Shown: in pieces, positions 17,167 to 25,849 of the stretch
How positions within the stretch are numbered: the stretch's first letter is position 1
Layout: each line of letters opens with the position of its first letter
The notes under the pieces: model-generated
What the model was told of the DNA's origin: nothing
Database searches by the model: none
The model's input: only the letters and a program-made list of their open reading frames with translations
Made by a program: the position numbers and the translations under genes
Source: Granulicella pectinivorans
Lineage (GTDB): Bacteria > Acidobacteriota > Terriglobia > Terriglobales > Acidobacteriaceae
Assembly: GCF_900114625.1 (NCBI RefSeq)
Contig: NZ_FOZL01000002.1
Location: 496,001 to 560,000, forward strand
Direction: 5' to 3'
DNA: 64,000 nt

Positions 17167-19659
17167 TTACGCCTTCAAGCTTCCAAACGCCAGATCCAGA
17201 AGCACCTTCTCCTCAAGATCATGTGCCTTCGCCGAGCCGGTGGCCGGGCTGGCACTCGGAGAGCGCTTGATCGAAAGCACCGCCCGATCCCTCACCATTC
17301 CACGGAGCTCATTCATGACATAGAACAGCGCACCCATGTTCCCCGGCTCTTCCTGCGCCCACACAATCTCGGTCGCCTCCGGATGCTCATCGAGCGCGGC
17401 CTGCAACTCATCCTTGGGCCAAGGATAAAGCTGGTCGATAAATACAATCGCCACATCCGTAATCGCGCGCTTTTCGCGCTCCACGCGCAGATTGTGCCCG
17501 AACTTGCCGCTCGCCAGAAGAATCCGCTTCGGTGCCTTCACCGAGTGATCCGGCACCACCGTCAGGAAGTGATCCGCTTCAAAGTCCTTCAACTGCGAGC
17601 TCGCATCCGGATGACGCAGCATCGACTTCGGCGTCATCACAATCAGCGGCTTCCGCAACGAACGCATCGCCTGACGCCGCAGCATATGGAAGTGCTGCGC
17701 CGCCGTCGAAGGCTGGCAGATCTGGATATTGTCATGCGCGGCCAACTGCAGGAACCGCTCCAGACGCGCACTCGAGTGCTCCGGCCCCTGCCCCTCATAC
17801 CCATGCGGCAGCAACATCACCAGGCCCGACAACAGACCCCACTTCGCCTCACTCGCCACGATAAACTGATCGATGATGATCTGCGCGCCATTGGCAAAGT
17901 CGCCAAACTGAGCCTCCCAGAGCACCAGAGCCTCCGGGAAATCGCGCGAGAACCCATACTCAAAACCCAGCACCGCAGCCTCGGACAGCATCGAGTTATA
18001 CACCTCGAACCGACCCTGCCCATCGCTCATATGCGCCAGCGGAACATACCGCTGTTCGGTCTCCGTATCGACCAGCGCCGAGTGCCTCTGGTTGAACGTT
18101 CCGCGCTGCGAGTCCTGTCCAGACAACCGCACCGGCGTGCCCGTCTCCAGCAGCGAAGCATACGCAACCAGCTCGGCCATGCCATAGTCGAAGGCCAGCG
18201 ATCCCTCGGCCATCTTCATCCTCTGCTCGAACAGCTTCTTCACCTTCGGGTGAATGTTGAAGCCCTCCGGAGCCTTGGTCGTCGCCTTCACCAGCTCAGC
18301 GATCTTCGCTGCGGGCAGACCAGTCTTCACATCCTTCGCATCCGCAAAGTACCCGCCGTGGTAAGCATCCCAGTACTTTGGCAGCGTAGCCAGCACAGGC
18401 TTATGCTCAAACGTCGTCGCTTCCTTTTGCTTCGCCAGAAAGTCATTCTGCACCGCCGCAATCTCAGCCGCCGGATCGATCCCGACCGCCTTCGCATAGA
18501 TCTGCGACAGCACCGGATGATCCTTGATCACCGCATAGCGGCGCGGCTGCGTCACCGTCGGATCATCCACCTCCGAGTGCCCATGCCGGCGATACCCCAC
18601 CAGGTCGATCACCACATCCGAATGGAACTCATGCCGATACTCCGCGGCCAGCTTCGCCACCCGCACCACCGCATCCACATCCTCCGCGTTCACATGGAAG
18701 ATCGGAATCGGCAGCCGCTTCGCCATATCCGACGAGAACCGCGACGCATTCGACTCCTCCGGCAGAGCCGTAAATCCAAGCAGGTTGTTCACGATCACAT
18801 GGATCGATCCACCCACATTGAAGCCCGACAACGCCGCCAGTACCAGCGCCTCGGCAAAGATGCCCTGTCCGGCAAACGCCGCGTCACCATGCATGATAAT
18901 CGGCAATACCTGGTCGCGACCGCTCTGCCCAAGTCGCGTCTGGTAAGCACGAGCCCGGCCGATCGCCACCGGATCCACCGCCTCAAGGTGCGAAGGGTTC
19001 GACACCAGGTGCAGGTCGATCTCCTTGCCCGTCGGCGAAACATATGTTCCCGTCGCGCCCATGTGATACTTCACGTCGCCGCCACCCAGCGTCGACCGCG
19101 GATCCACATCCTCAAACTTCGCGAAGATCTCCTCCGCCCCACGTCCCACGGTATTCGTCATCACGTTCAAACGCCCGCGATGGCTCATCGCCAGAATCGA
19201 GTGCGTCACACCAACTTCCGAGCTCGCCGCAAACACTGCATCCAGAAAAGGAATCAGCGCCGTCAGCCCTTCCAGAGAAAACCGCTTCGTCCCCAGGTAT
19301 CGCGACTGGATCACCTGCTCGAACACATCGGCCTTGATCAACTGCGTCAACACATGCCGCTGGTCCGGCTTCTCCGGCTTCGTCTCCATCCGCGCCTGAA
19401 TCCACGCGCGGCGCTCCGGACTGGCAATGTGCATGAACTCCGCCGCGATCGTTCCGCAGTAGTATCCGCGGGCCTCGGCCGAGATCTCGCCATCCGGCGC
19501 AGGCGTCGGAAACGGCTCACCCGGAAGGAACTGTCCCAGAGGATCGAGTGTCGTCTGAAGGAATCCCCAGCGACGGAAGATGTCGAAGATCGCCTCGCGC
19601 TGGTCGGGGTTTACGTTGGAGGTTTCTGCGGGTTTCGGGCTCTTTGCCTTGATGGCCAT
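17167..19659 (-). CDS. sucA: 2-oxoglutarate dehydrogenase E1 component (SucA)
   Basis: An 830-residue thiamine-diphosphate enzyme that decarboxylates 2-oxoglutarate and passes the succinyl group to E2 in the TCA cycle. Diagnostic segments are MSHRGRLNVMTN, GDVKYHMG, SHLEAVDPVAIGRARA, HGDAAFAGQG, the TPP-binding NNLLGFT and YRRHGHSE, and in the C-terminal transketolase-like half SGQDSQRGTFNQRH and PHGYEGQGPEHSSAR. It is shorter than E. coli SucA (933 residues), mainly at the N-terminus. ATG 19659 is preferred; a TTG 15 nt upstream is in frame. E2 and E3 genes are not adjacent. Confidence 0.95.
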   Translation of the reverse strand: MAIKAKSPKPAETSNVNPDQREAIFDIFRRWGFLQTTLDPLGQFLPGEPFPTPAPDGEISAEARGYYCGTIAAEFMHIASPERRAWIQARMETKPEKPDQRHVLTQLIKADVFEQVIQSRYLGTKRFSLEGLTALIPFLDAVFAASSEVGVTHSILAMSHRGRLNVMTNTVGRGAEEIFAKFEDVDPRSTLGGGDVKYHMGATGTYVSPTGKEIDLHLVSNPSHLEAVDPVAIGRARAYQTRLGQSGRDQVLPIIMHGDAAFAGQGIFAEALVLAALSGFNVGGSIHVIVNNLLGFTALPEESNASRFSSDMAKRLPIPIFHVNAEDVDAVVRVAKLAAEYRHEFHSDVVIDLVGYRRHGHSEVDDPTVTQPRRYAVIKDHPVLSQIYAKAVGIDPAAEIAAVQNDFLAKQKEATTFEHKPVLATLPKYWDAYHGGYFADAKDVKTGLPAAKIAELVKATTKAPEGFNIHPKVKKLFEQRMKMAEGSLAFDYGMAELVAYASLLETGTPVRLSGQDSQRGTFNQRHSALVDTETEQRYVPLAHMSDGQGRFEVYNSMLSEAAVLGFEYGFSRDFPEALVLWEAQFGDFANGAQIIIDQFIVASEAKWGLLSGLVMLLPHGYEGQGPEHSSARLERFLQLAAHDNIQICQPSTAAQHFHMLRRQAMRSLRKPLIVMTPKSMLRHPDASSQLKDFEADHFLTVVPDHSVKAPKRILLASGKFGHNLRVEREKRAITDVAIVFIDQLYPWPKDELQAALDEHPEATEIVWAQEEPGNMGALFYVMNELRGMVRDRAVLSIKRSPSASPATGSAKAHDLEEKVLLDLAFGSLKA

Positions 19660-19779
19660 GTGCTCTCGTTCCAATCATCCCGCATACACCGGCGGGGCAA
19701 CTAAGGTGCCTTCTATGATAGTGGATCGCACGCACAACAGTCGCTGAACATTAGGCCAAATGCCGCGTACTCTATCAGT

Positions 19780-20700
19780 ATGTGCAAGCGGGACGCGGGG
19801 TTTCATCGTTTGGGAAAATTTCAGATTCGTTCGGTAATCGGCCTTATGTGCTGGTATTCGGCTTTCGCGGCATGCCAGGCTCCAGACCCCGCCCCCAAAC
19901 CCCTGCCCAACATCGCCACCATGATGCAGGCCGTCGAGGCCCACCAGAAGGCCTCGGAAGCCCTCATCAAGAACTACATCTATACGTCCACCGTCACCCA
20001 AACCGAGTTGGACGGCCAGGGCCATCCCAAAAAGACAGAGACCACCGAGTCCGAAGTCTTCTACATCAACGGCACCCGCCTCGTGCGACTCCTCAAAAAG
20101 GACGGCAAGCCCCTCGACGAGAAGGAAGCAAAGAAAGAGAACGAGCGCATCGACAAAGCCATCGCCAAAGCCCGCGAAAGACAGGAAAAGGGTGAGCCCG
20201 ACAGGAAGCGCGAAGAGGTCTCCTACGCCCGCTTTCTCGAACTCGGCTCCTTCACCAACGAGCGACGCGTCATGCTCCGCGGCCGTCCCACCATCGCCGT
20301 CGACTACATCGGCGACCCCAAGGCCAAAACCCACAACCCTCTCGAAGGCATGATCCACGAGCTCTCCGGCACGGTCTGGGTCGATGAGCAGGACAACGCC
20401 TTGAGCCGCGTCGAGGGTCACTTCGCCAACAACTTCAAGATCGGCGGAGGCCTCCTCATCAACGTCGCCAAGGACACGTCCTTCCAGGCCGACACCGTCA
20501 AGGTCAACGACGAAGTATGGCTCCCTGCCGCCTTCTCCGGCCAGGGCTCGGTCCGCGCCATGCTCTTCTACAATCTCCACGGCAAGGCCAGCGGAAACAA
20601 CTCCAACTACCGCAAGTTCAAATCCGGAGCCACCATCATGCCCGGGATCCAGGAAGTGGAAACCCCACCCACCACCGACCCCGCGCCCGATCCCAAGTAG
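19780..20700 (+). CDS. Secreted protein of unknown function
   Basis: 306 residues. A hydrophobic segment near residues 19-32 (VIGLMCWYSAFAAC) looks like a signal peptide or lipobox with a polar leader; an internal ATG at 19846 would place it at the very N-terminus. The mature part begins with a Pro-rich linker, then a helical region, a highly charged stretch (about residues 105-150, rich in Lys and Glu, perhaps coiled coil), and a beta-rich C-terminus (LSGTVWVDEQDNALSRVEGHF) reminiscent of LolA-type lipoprotein-carrier folds. This resemblance is by eye only. It is divergent from sucA. Confidence 0.6.
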   Translation: MCKRDAGFHRLGKFQIRSVIGLMCWYSAFAACQAPDPAPKPLPNIATMMQAVEAHQKASEALIKNYIYTSTVTQTELDGQGHPKKTETTESEVFYINGTRLVRLLKKDGKPLDEKEAKKENERIDKAIAKARERQEKGEPDRKREEVSYARFLELGSFTNERRVMLRGRPTIAVDYIGDPKAKTHNPLEGMIHELSGTVWVDEQDNALSRVEGHFANNFKIGGGLLINVAKDTSFQADTVKVNDEVWLPAAFSGQGSVRAMLFYNLHGKASGNNSNYRKFKSGATIMPGIQEVETPPTTDPAPDPK

Positions 20701-20809
20701 ACGCTCTTATCGTCGGATAGGGTAGGGGCCTCGCGCCATCAGCTCCCAGAGGTTGCCCTTGCCGTTGCTCCTGAGGTCGGTCAGAACTACCATGGCAAAT
20801 CAGCGATCT

Positions 20810-21223
20810 TCACTTGGAACTATTGTTGAACCGGAAGTTCACAGTTACCGTCGTATCGACTCGACGCGGAACGCCATTGAGCATATACGGAGCGTAAACC
20901 CACTGTTTGACCGCATCGACAGCCGCTCCCCGGAGCATCAACGGCCCACTGATTACATCCAGGCTTTCAACCGAACCATCCGCCGCAATGATTGCGTGGA
21001 GAATGACTGTACCTTCCACTCCCGCGGCTTTAGCGACCGGCGGGTACACAGGCGATACCTTCTGAAGGATGCTACCGGTCAAGATAGGAATGCCCTTGAG
21101 AGCAGGACCATTCGATTCCAGATTGTCTGTGTCGGGATGACTACGCCTGCAACCGACTGCCAAGAGAATAAAGCCCAGCAAGCATATCCCGATGCGCTTC
21201 CTGATCTCCATATCCTCACTCAT
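20810..21223 (-). CDS. TonB C-terminal-domain lipoprotein
   Basis: A 137-residue protein. A lipobox (LLAVGC, Cys about 25) follows a short charged N-terminus, so it should be a lipoprotein. Residues about 55-130 match the TonB/TolA C-terminal domain: SPVYPPVAKAAGVEGTVILH, DGSVESLDVISGP and AVKQWVYAPYMLNGVP. It lacks the long periplasm-spanning Pro-rich linker of true energy transducers, and a lipid anchor in place of an N-terminal helix makes ExbB/ExbD coupling unlikely. An internal ATG at 21211 is an alternative start. It follows the 21247-22032 gene by 23 nt and is probably co-transcribed. Confidence 0.7.
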   Translation of the reverse strand: MSEDMEIRKRIGICLLGFILLAVGCRRSHPDTDNLESNGPALKGIPILTGSILQKVSPVYPPVAKAAGVEGTVILHAIIAADGSVESLDVISGPLMLRGAAVDAVKQWVYAPYMLNGVPRRVDTTVTVNFRFNNSSK

Positions 21224-21246
21224 AATAAAACAGCTAATTATTCAGT

Positions 21247-22032
21247 CTAGTCAACCGGTGTCTCATCCACCCTCTTGTAATTCGCAGGAACGTCGAACTG
21301 CATTGCATTGGGCTCGTGCCGCGCCACGTCGGATACCGCCACAATCTGTTCCCCGGTCCTAGGATCTTTGTGCTTGATGATCATGTAGATGGACAGATCA
21401 GCGGAGTACCAATACTCATCCACAATCACCACATCCTTGCCCGTCCCGCTCACTGCCGCAGGCACAGTCCGCGAGAGTCTGATCCCACGCAGCGTGACTG
21501 ATCCAAGTGGCTGTTCACCTAACTCCTCTTCTTTGAGAAGTGAGTCCTTCTGCGGACTCTTCGGCGGCACGGAATTTTGCGGAGCCACAGGCGGCCGCTT
21601 GAGCACAATATCCTGCGCAATATGTGTCATGGGGTTCAGATACGTACTCAGACGCGTGTTTGGATCATAGATATGCGCGGACAGCAGCCTCGGCTCGGCC
21701 TGATACGTGGGAGGAACCAGCAGACGCCGTTCGTTATAGATGCGGCCCGAAGACTGCCGCGCAATATGATTGACCATCTTGCGAATCCTGGTAGACCCGT
21801 CTGGTAACTGCTCCTGTGAGACAATCTGCACGTCAGCCGTGAACGGAGCATTCGGAACCGGTGTCACATAAATTCCCGGAATGCGCGTTTCCACACCGCG
21901 ATACATGGGCGGAAGCGATTGACCGAATGGATTCCCCGTCCCCGGCACTGCACTCCCGGAAGGCTCCTGGCCGAACGCCGATCCTAGGACAACAAGAAAG
22001 AACACCGGCAACAGTACGCGACCAGCCATCAT
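21247..22032 (-). CDS. Secreted protein of unknown function
   Basis: About 261 residues with a signal peptide (VLLPVFFLVVLGSAFGQ). After a Pro/Gly-rich stretch, the segments PFTADVQIVSQEQLPDGSTR and GRIYNERRLLVPP, and a C-terminal DEYWYSADLSIYMIIKHKDPRTGEQ, give a beta-rich protein seen in acidobacterial genomes without known role. Two adjacent ATGs (22032, 22029) follow a GGGAG; the frame is open slightly further upstream to 22056. It heads a pair with the TonB-domain lipoprotein. Confidence 0.6.
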   Translation of the reverse strand: MMAGRVLLPVFFLVVLGSAFGQEPSGSAVPGTGNPFGQSLPPMYRGVETRIPGIYVTPVPNAPFTADVQIVSQEQLPDGSTRIRKMVNHIARQSSGRIYNERRLLVPPTYQAEPRLLSAHIYDPNTRLSTYLNPMTHIAQDIVLKRPPVAPQNSVPPKSPQKDSLLKEEELGEQPLGSVTLRGIRLSRTVPAAVSGTGKDVVIVDEYWYSADLSIYMIIKHKDPRTGEQIVAVSDVARHEPNAMQFDVPANYKRVDETPVD

Positions 22033-22405
22033 CTCCCGACCCCCCGCTGAGAGCATAGCGCGAAAAGATCTCAGCTAGAATCTCAAGTTTTCAAAAAAGA
22101 TTCACTCCTCAACCAAGGCATCGAGCCGAAAACCCGATCTGCTGGTTTGTGGTGGACATCGGCTCTGCGGCAAGTCAAATTGCCCGGTGTGGATATTCGA
22201 TGCAAATAATGGCTCACTCCTGTTTGCGGGCAATGGATACAAACTCACCCTCAGTGGTACAAAGCACGGCGACCTCGCCGACATTCAGACGAAGCACCAG
22301 TCCGCCACCGGCTGCCTGAAAGCACCCAATTGCGGCCAGGCGCCCCTGGGGTCATCGAACGAAACCAGCGGAAATATCGCTCAAAGAGTATCGATCTTAA
22401 CGGCG
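22033..22405. other. Non-coding interval between a secreted-protein gene and cspA
   Basis: I see no gene in this interval on either strand. Short open frames here have no ribosome-binding site and no coding character. Its right end borders the terminator assigned to cspA. It should also contain the promoter of the 22032 gene, which I cannot identify. Confidence 0.5.
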
Positions 22406-22429
22406 AAAAGGGACAGCCATAGCCGTCCC
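22406..22429 (-). terminator. Intrinsic terminator downstream of cspA
   Basis: An 8-bp stem (22410-22417 with 22422-22429, one G-U) reads into TTTT on the minus strand. It lies about 110 nt after the cspA stop, so the 3' untranslated region would be fairly long. Confidence 0.55.
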
Positions 22430-22541
22430 TCCCGCAAAACTTAGGTAGAAGACATTCTACGCCAAAAAGGCGCAAAACACCGTCCATAGATTGTTTCAAC
22501 AAGCACTCTGGAGGCAAGCCTCAAGAGTACGAACGCAAGCC

Positions 22542-22742
22542 TTAGAGAGGCTGCACGTCCGATGCCTGCCAGCCCTTGGGTCCCTTGACCACGTTGAACT
22601 GAACAGCCTGGCCTTCCTGGAGGCTCTTGAAGCCGTTCGAGTTGATCGCGGAGTAATGTACGAATACATCCTCACCATTCTGACGGCTGATGAAGCCAAA
22701 CCCCTTGGCATCGTTAAACCACTTCACTGTTCCCTGTTCCAT
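22542..22742 (-). CDS. cspA: Cold-shock domain protein (CspA family)
   Basis: A 66-residue single OB-fold nucleic-acid-binding protein. Both RNA-binding motifs are intact: RNP1 as KGFGFISR and RNP2 as VFVHYSA, with the usual GTVKWFNDAKGFGF start and a C-terminal GPKGWQASDV. It is expected to bind single-stranded RNA in the cytoplasm as an RNA chaperone. About 170 nt of AT-rich sequence upstream leaves room for the long structured 5' leader typical of cold-shock genes, though I did not identify a defined element. Confidence 0.95.
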   Translation of the reverse strand: MEQGTVKWFNDAKGFGFISRQNGEDVFVHYSAINSNGFKSLQEGQAVQFNVVKGPKGWQASDVQPL

Positions 22743-22916
22743 TGTTCGGTATTTCCTTAGTATGATTTGACGCTAGATCTAGATCGGGGGTTCGGCTGGT
22801 AGTACCTTGCTGAAACCAATCTGTTTCAAACGATGTCTGAAGGTTAGCACGAGATACAAGAAATGTGTGCAAAAAGAGTAAATAATTTTTCCAAAGATTA
22901 TGAATCGCCGCTTACC

Positions 22917-23603
22917 CTACCCGGGCAGATGCGTCCGCACAATCTCCTCCGCCTTCGCCAGAACCTCGTCCAGTGTCAGCGCCGTCGAATCCAGAATCAC
23001 CGCATCCTCGGCCGGACGCAGCGGTGACTCCGCGCGGTTCCGATCCCTCTGGTCCCGCTCCTTCAATTCCTTCAGAATCGCCTCTTCCGTAATCGTCGGC
23101 GAAGGCGTCGCCTGCCGGTAACGCCGGTTCCCACGCACTGCCGGATCCGCATCCAGAAAGATCTTCACCTCGGCGTCCGGAAACACCGCCGTTCCAATAT
23201 CGCGGCCTTCCATCACCACGCCGCCCTGGCTTCCCATCGCTCTCTGCAGATCCACCATCCAGGCCCGCAGATGAGGATGCACCGAGATCCGCGAGGCTGC
23301 CTGCGTCACATCCGTGTCGCGAATCCGCCGCGAAACATCCATGCCATCCAGCATCACCCGGTTTCCGTCCCGCTGCGGTTCCAGCCCAATCCTCGTATCG
23401 CCAACCAGCGCGAGCAGAGGTCCTTCTTCATCGAAGTCCAGGTCGCTTTCGATCGCCTTCAGCGCCAGCGCCCTGTACATCGCGCCCGTCTCCAGGTTCA
23501 CAAACCCGAAGGTCCGGGCGAGATGAGCGGCGAGCGTGCTCTTTCCCGCTCCCGCCGGCCCATCGATCGCCACCACCGGACGCCGCTTCATCCCCTCCGC
23601 CAT
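22917..23603 (-). CDS. cmk: Cytidylate kinase
   Basis: A 228-residue nucleoside monophosphate kinase that phosphorylates CMP and dCMP using ATP. The P-loop GPAGAGKST is near residue 15, with FVNLETGAMYRALAL (CMP-binding), VMEGRDIGTAVFPDA, the lid arginines in RRYRQATPSPT, and RDQRDRNRAESPL. Length matches the family. The gene follows a low-complexity protein by 6 nt and mutL further upstream, all on the minus strand. An AGGAG lies about 10 nt before ATG 23603; the in-frame ATG at 23591 also has a GGAGG nearby. Confidence 0.95.
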   Translation of the reverse strand: MAEGMKRRPVVAIDGPAGAGKSTLAAHLARTFGFVNLETGAMYRALALKAIESDLDFDEEGPLLALVGDTRIGLEPQRDGNRVMLDGMDVSRRIRDTDVTQAASRISVHPHLRAWMVDLQRAMGSQGGVVMEGRDIGTAVFPDAEVKIFLDADPAVRGNRRYRQATPSPTITEEAILKELKERDQRDRNRAESPLRPAEDAVILDSTALTLDEVLAKAEEIVRTHLPG

Positions 23604-23609
23604 GCGGGC

Positions 23610-25724
23610 CTACTCCTCTTCCCGCTTGCGGTAGTTGGGCTTCGGCCCGCCAAACTTCTTGCCGCCAGGACCCGGCTTGCGGAACGGCTTGTTGCCATCC
23701 GCAAACTTCGCAAACGTCCCCGGAGGCTTGGGTCCGCGGTAAGCACCCGCTCCCGTCGGCTTTGAGAAGGGCTTCTTCGCCGGATACGTGCTCGGCTTCG
23801 AGAAGCCGCCACCCGACGCCGGACGGTCGCCGGAATAAGGACGTGCCGGACGGTCGCTCGAGAACGGCCTCGCCGGACGATCCGAAGAGAAAGGACGCGC
23901 CGGGCGGTCCGAGAACGAACGAGCCGGGCTATCCGGGTTGAACGAACGCTTCGGCCTGTCAAACTTCGGAGCATCGAACTTGCGGAAGCGCGGACGCTCC
24001 CCCTCAGCGCCACCATCCCGCGGAGAGAATCCGCCAGGCTTGCCACCCGGCGTGAACGGCTTGCGCGGAGCAAAACCACCCCCCTCAGGACGCGGCGAAT
24101 AAGGCTTGCGGTCCCCACCCGTTGGACGAGGCGTATACGATCCGGGCCGACGCTCCTCACGCGGAGCGAACTCACGGCGCGGACGATCCGAAGCCGCTCC
24201 ACCCTCGCGGGGCGTAAACTCGCGGCGCGGCGGACGGCCTTCCCCACCTCCGAACGAAGGCCGTGGCGAGAATCCACCCTCGCGCTTCCGTCCAAACGTC
24301 CCCGGCTTAGAGAACGTCTTGCGCGGAGCGAACGTTCCCTCACCACCACCATCGGCAGCAGGACGCGGCGTCCACTCACGGCGCGGCGCTGAGTCATCGC
24401 GGCGGAACGAAGGACGCGTCCCACCATCGCCCGACCCGTAACGCGGCTTGTCGCCAAACGCAGGACGCGAACCAAACGCAGGCTTCGCCCCGTACGGCTT
24501 CGACCCAAACGAAGGCTTCCGGTCAAAGCTCGGACGAGCCGGCCTGTCGGAGCGATCGAACGACCGCGGAGCATCGCCATCCGCAGCCGGACGCGCCGGA
24601 CGATTCTCATCCCACGGCTTCGTAAAGCTCGGTTTGTCCCCAAACGGCTTCTTGAACGGGCGCCGTTCGCGATCCCCGCCCTCGGAACTCCCCCCGAAAG
24701 GCCGCGGCGTAAACTTCTTTGCAAACCCCGTCCCGCTCTTCGCCGGCTTCGGAACGAACTTCTTGATCGCGCCCTCGCCCTCGATCACAGGAGCCTCGCC
24801 AAGCACGTCGACCTCGACGATCTCACCCGCCTCGTCGTCCGATGCAGTAACAGCCTCGGTCCCACCAAACTGCGGCAGCTCGCCGGAGATGTAGACCACG
24901 GTCCGTCCATCCACAGCGATCGTCTCCAGCTCGCGCGCCCCCATCAGCGCATGCACCACATCGCGAATCCGCGACCGGGGAGACAGCGGGGAAAGGATCG
25001 TCTCAATCTCTTCCTCGGTCGCAAGCAGGGCCGACTGCAGATAGAGCGAGATCAGCGCCGACATCGCCTTCGGCTGCCCGGCGTTCGCACCGGCCTTGAT
25101 CTGCTTGGTAAACCGCGTGCTCATCAACTCCCACATCGTGTCGCCGTCCGCCTGCGGCACGGGAATCACGCGCAGATGCGACCACAGCTCCGAAAGCGCA
25201 CGCAGCACCGCCGAATCCGTCACTTCCTTGCCCAGCTCATTCACCAGCTCGGGCACGGAAAGCGTCACGCGCCGCGCCAGAGCCTCATACGCCGCCAGCG
25301 CCAGCGGCGAAACCTTCACCGCGCCGGTCGTCGCCGGAGGCAGCTTCCAGGCCTTATCGCCCCGCAGCGTAAACACATACGAGAACACTGCCGGCGAAAC
25401 CACAAAGTCCGGCGTATCGCCAGGCGTTCCCAGCAAGTTCAGAGGAACCGCGTTCCCCTCGGCGATCAGCCGCGCCAGCAGCGTCTTCGCCTCGGCCGTC
25501 TCGGCCAGCGTGGGAGCCGCGTTCGCCTTGCCCAGCACACCCTCCACAATCGAGGGTGCCGGAGCCGGAAGCTGCGACGCCCGCGGCGTAAACAGCACCA
25601 GGCCAGTCTTGTGGATCCACGAACGAAGAGAGTCGAGCGTCAGCAGCGGAGTTTCGTCCTGATGCCAAAGGGTGCTGCGGATGCCGGCGAGTTGTTCAGC
25701 CGACGGAATATTCGAAGTGCTCAC
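23610..25724 (-). CDS. Large basic protein with folded N-terminus and long disordered Arg/Pro/Phe-rich C-terminus
   Basis: 704 residues from a GTG at 25724, preceded by AGGAAGG at 8 nt; the frame remains open 42 nt further upstream. Residues about 1-310 look folded, with segments such as FTLRGDKAWKLPP, SPLALAAYEALARRVTLSVPELVNEL and a winged-helix-like LRALSELWSHLRVI, resembling by eye the winged-helix part of YcaQ/AlkZ-type proteins. From about residue 320 to the end it is low-complexity: R, P, F, S, G and K dominate, with repeats of DRPARPFS and many FxPRP/RPSF units. Such tails in bacteria often bind RNA and can phase-separate; this is inference. Context is mutL upstream and cmk downstream. 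Confidence 0.7.
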   Translation of the reverse strand: MSTSNIPSAEQLAGIRSTLWHQDETPLLTLDSLRSWIHKTGLVLFTPRASQLPAPAPSIVEGVLGKANAAPTLAETAEAKTLLARLIAEGNAVPLNLLGTPGDTPDFVVSPAVFSYVFTLRGDKAWKLPPATTGAVKVSPLALAAYEALARRVTLSVPELVNELGKEVTDSAVLRALSELWSHLRVIPVPQADGDTMWELMSTRFTKQIKAGANAGQPKAMSALISLYLQSALLATEEEIETILSPLSPRSRIRDVVHALMGARELETIAVDGRTVVYISGELPQFGGTEAVTASDDEAGEIVEVDVLGEAPVIEGEGAIKKFVPKPAKSGTGFAKKFTPRPFGGSSEGGDRERRPFKKPFGDKPSFTKPWDENRPARPAADGDAPRSFDRSDRPARPSFDRKPSFGSKPYGAKPAFGSRPAFGDKPRYGSGDGGTRPSFRRDDSAPRREWTPRPAADGGGEGTFAPRKTFSKPGTFGRKREGGFSPRPSFGGGEGRPPRREFTPREGGAASDRPRREFAPREERRPGSYTPRPTGGDRKPYSPRPEGGGFAPRKPFTPGGKPGGFSPRDGGAEGERPRFRKFDAPKFDRPKRSFNPDSPARSFSDRPARPFSSDRPARPFSSDRPARPYSGDRPASGGGFSKPSTYPAKKPFSKPTGAGAYRGPKPPGTFAKFADGNKPFRKPGPGGKKFGGPKPNYRKREEE
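23819..23920 (-). repeat. Tandem coding repeat of about 27-30 nt (DRPARPFS units)
   Basis: Four imperfect copies encode DRPAR followed by PFS, PYS or SFS in the disordered tail of the 23610-25724 gene. The period and codon drift indicate in-frame duplication with divergence. Confidence 0.7.
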
Positions 25725-25849
25725 AGGTGTTGCCTTCCTGCTGGAGCGAGACCACCGCAACAGCATTCCTTCGCTCTCAAGCGCAAGGACAGTTCTATTT
25801 CAAAGTAGGAGACCAAAACGGCCTGGGCGAAGCGGCGGGGGAAGTGGTT

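Noticed and set aside
17221..19704. An 827-codon open frame antisense to sucA
   Set aside because: It mirrors sucA codons, is dominated by Arg/His/Leu and matches no family; a GC3-rich artefact.
23819..23920. A CRISPR-like array
   Set aside because: The repeats are contiguous, imperfect and in frame within a coding sequence, with no spacers and no cas genes nearby.
23588..24724. A 378-codon, extremely arginine-rich frame opposite in phase to the disordered-tail gene
   Set aside because: It is the shifted frame of a repetitive GC-rich gene; the other frame has a ribosome-binding site, a folded domain and normal codon use.
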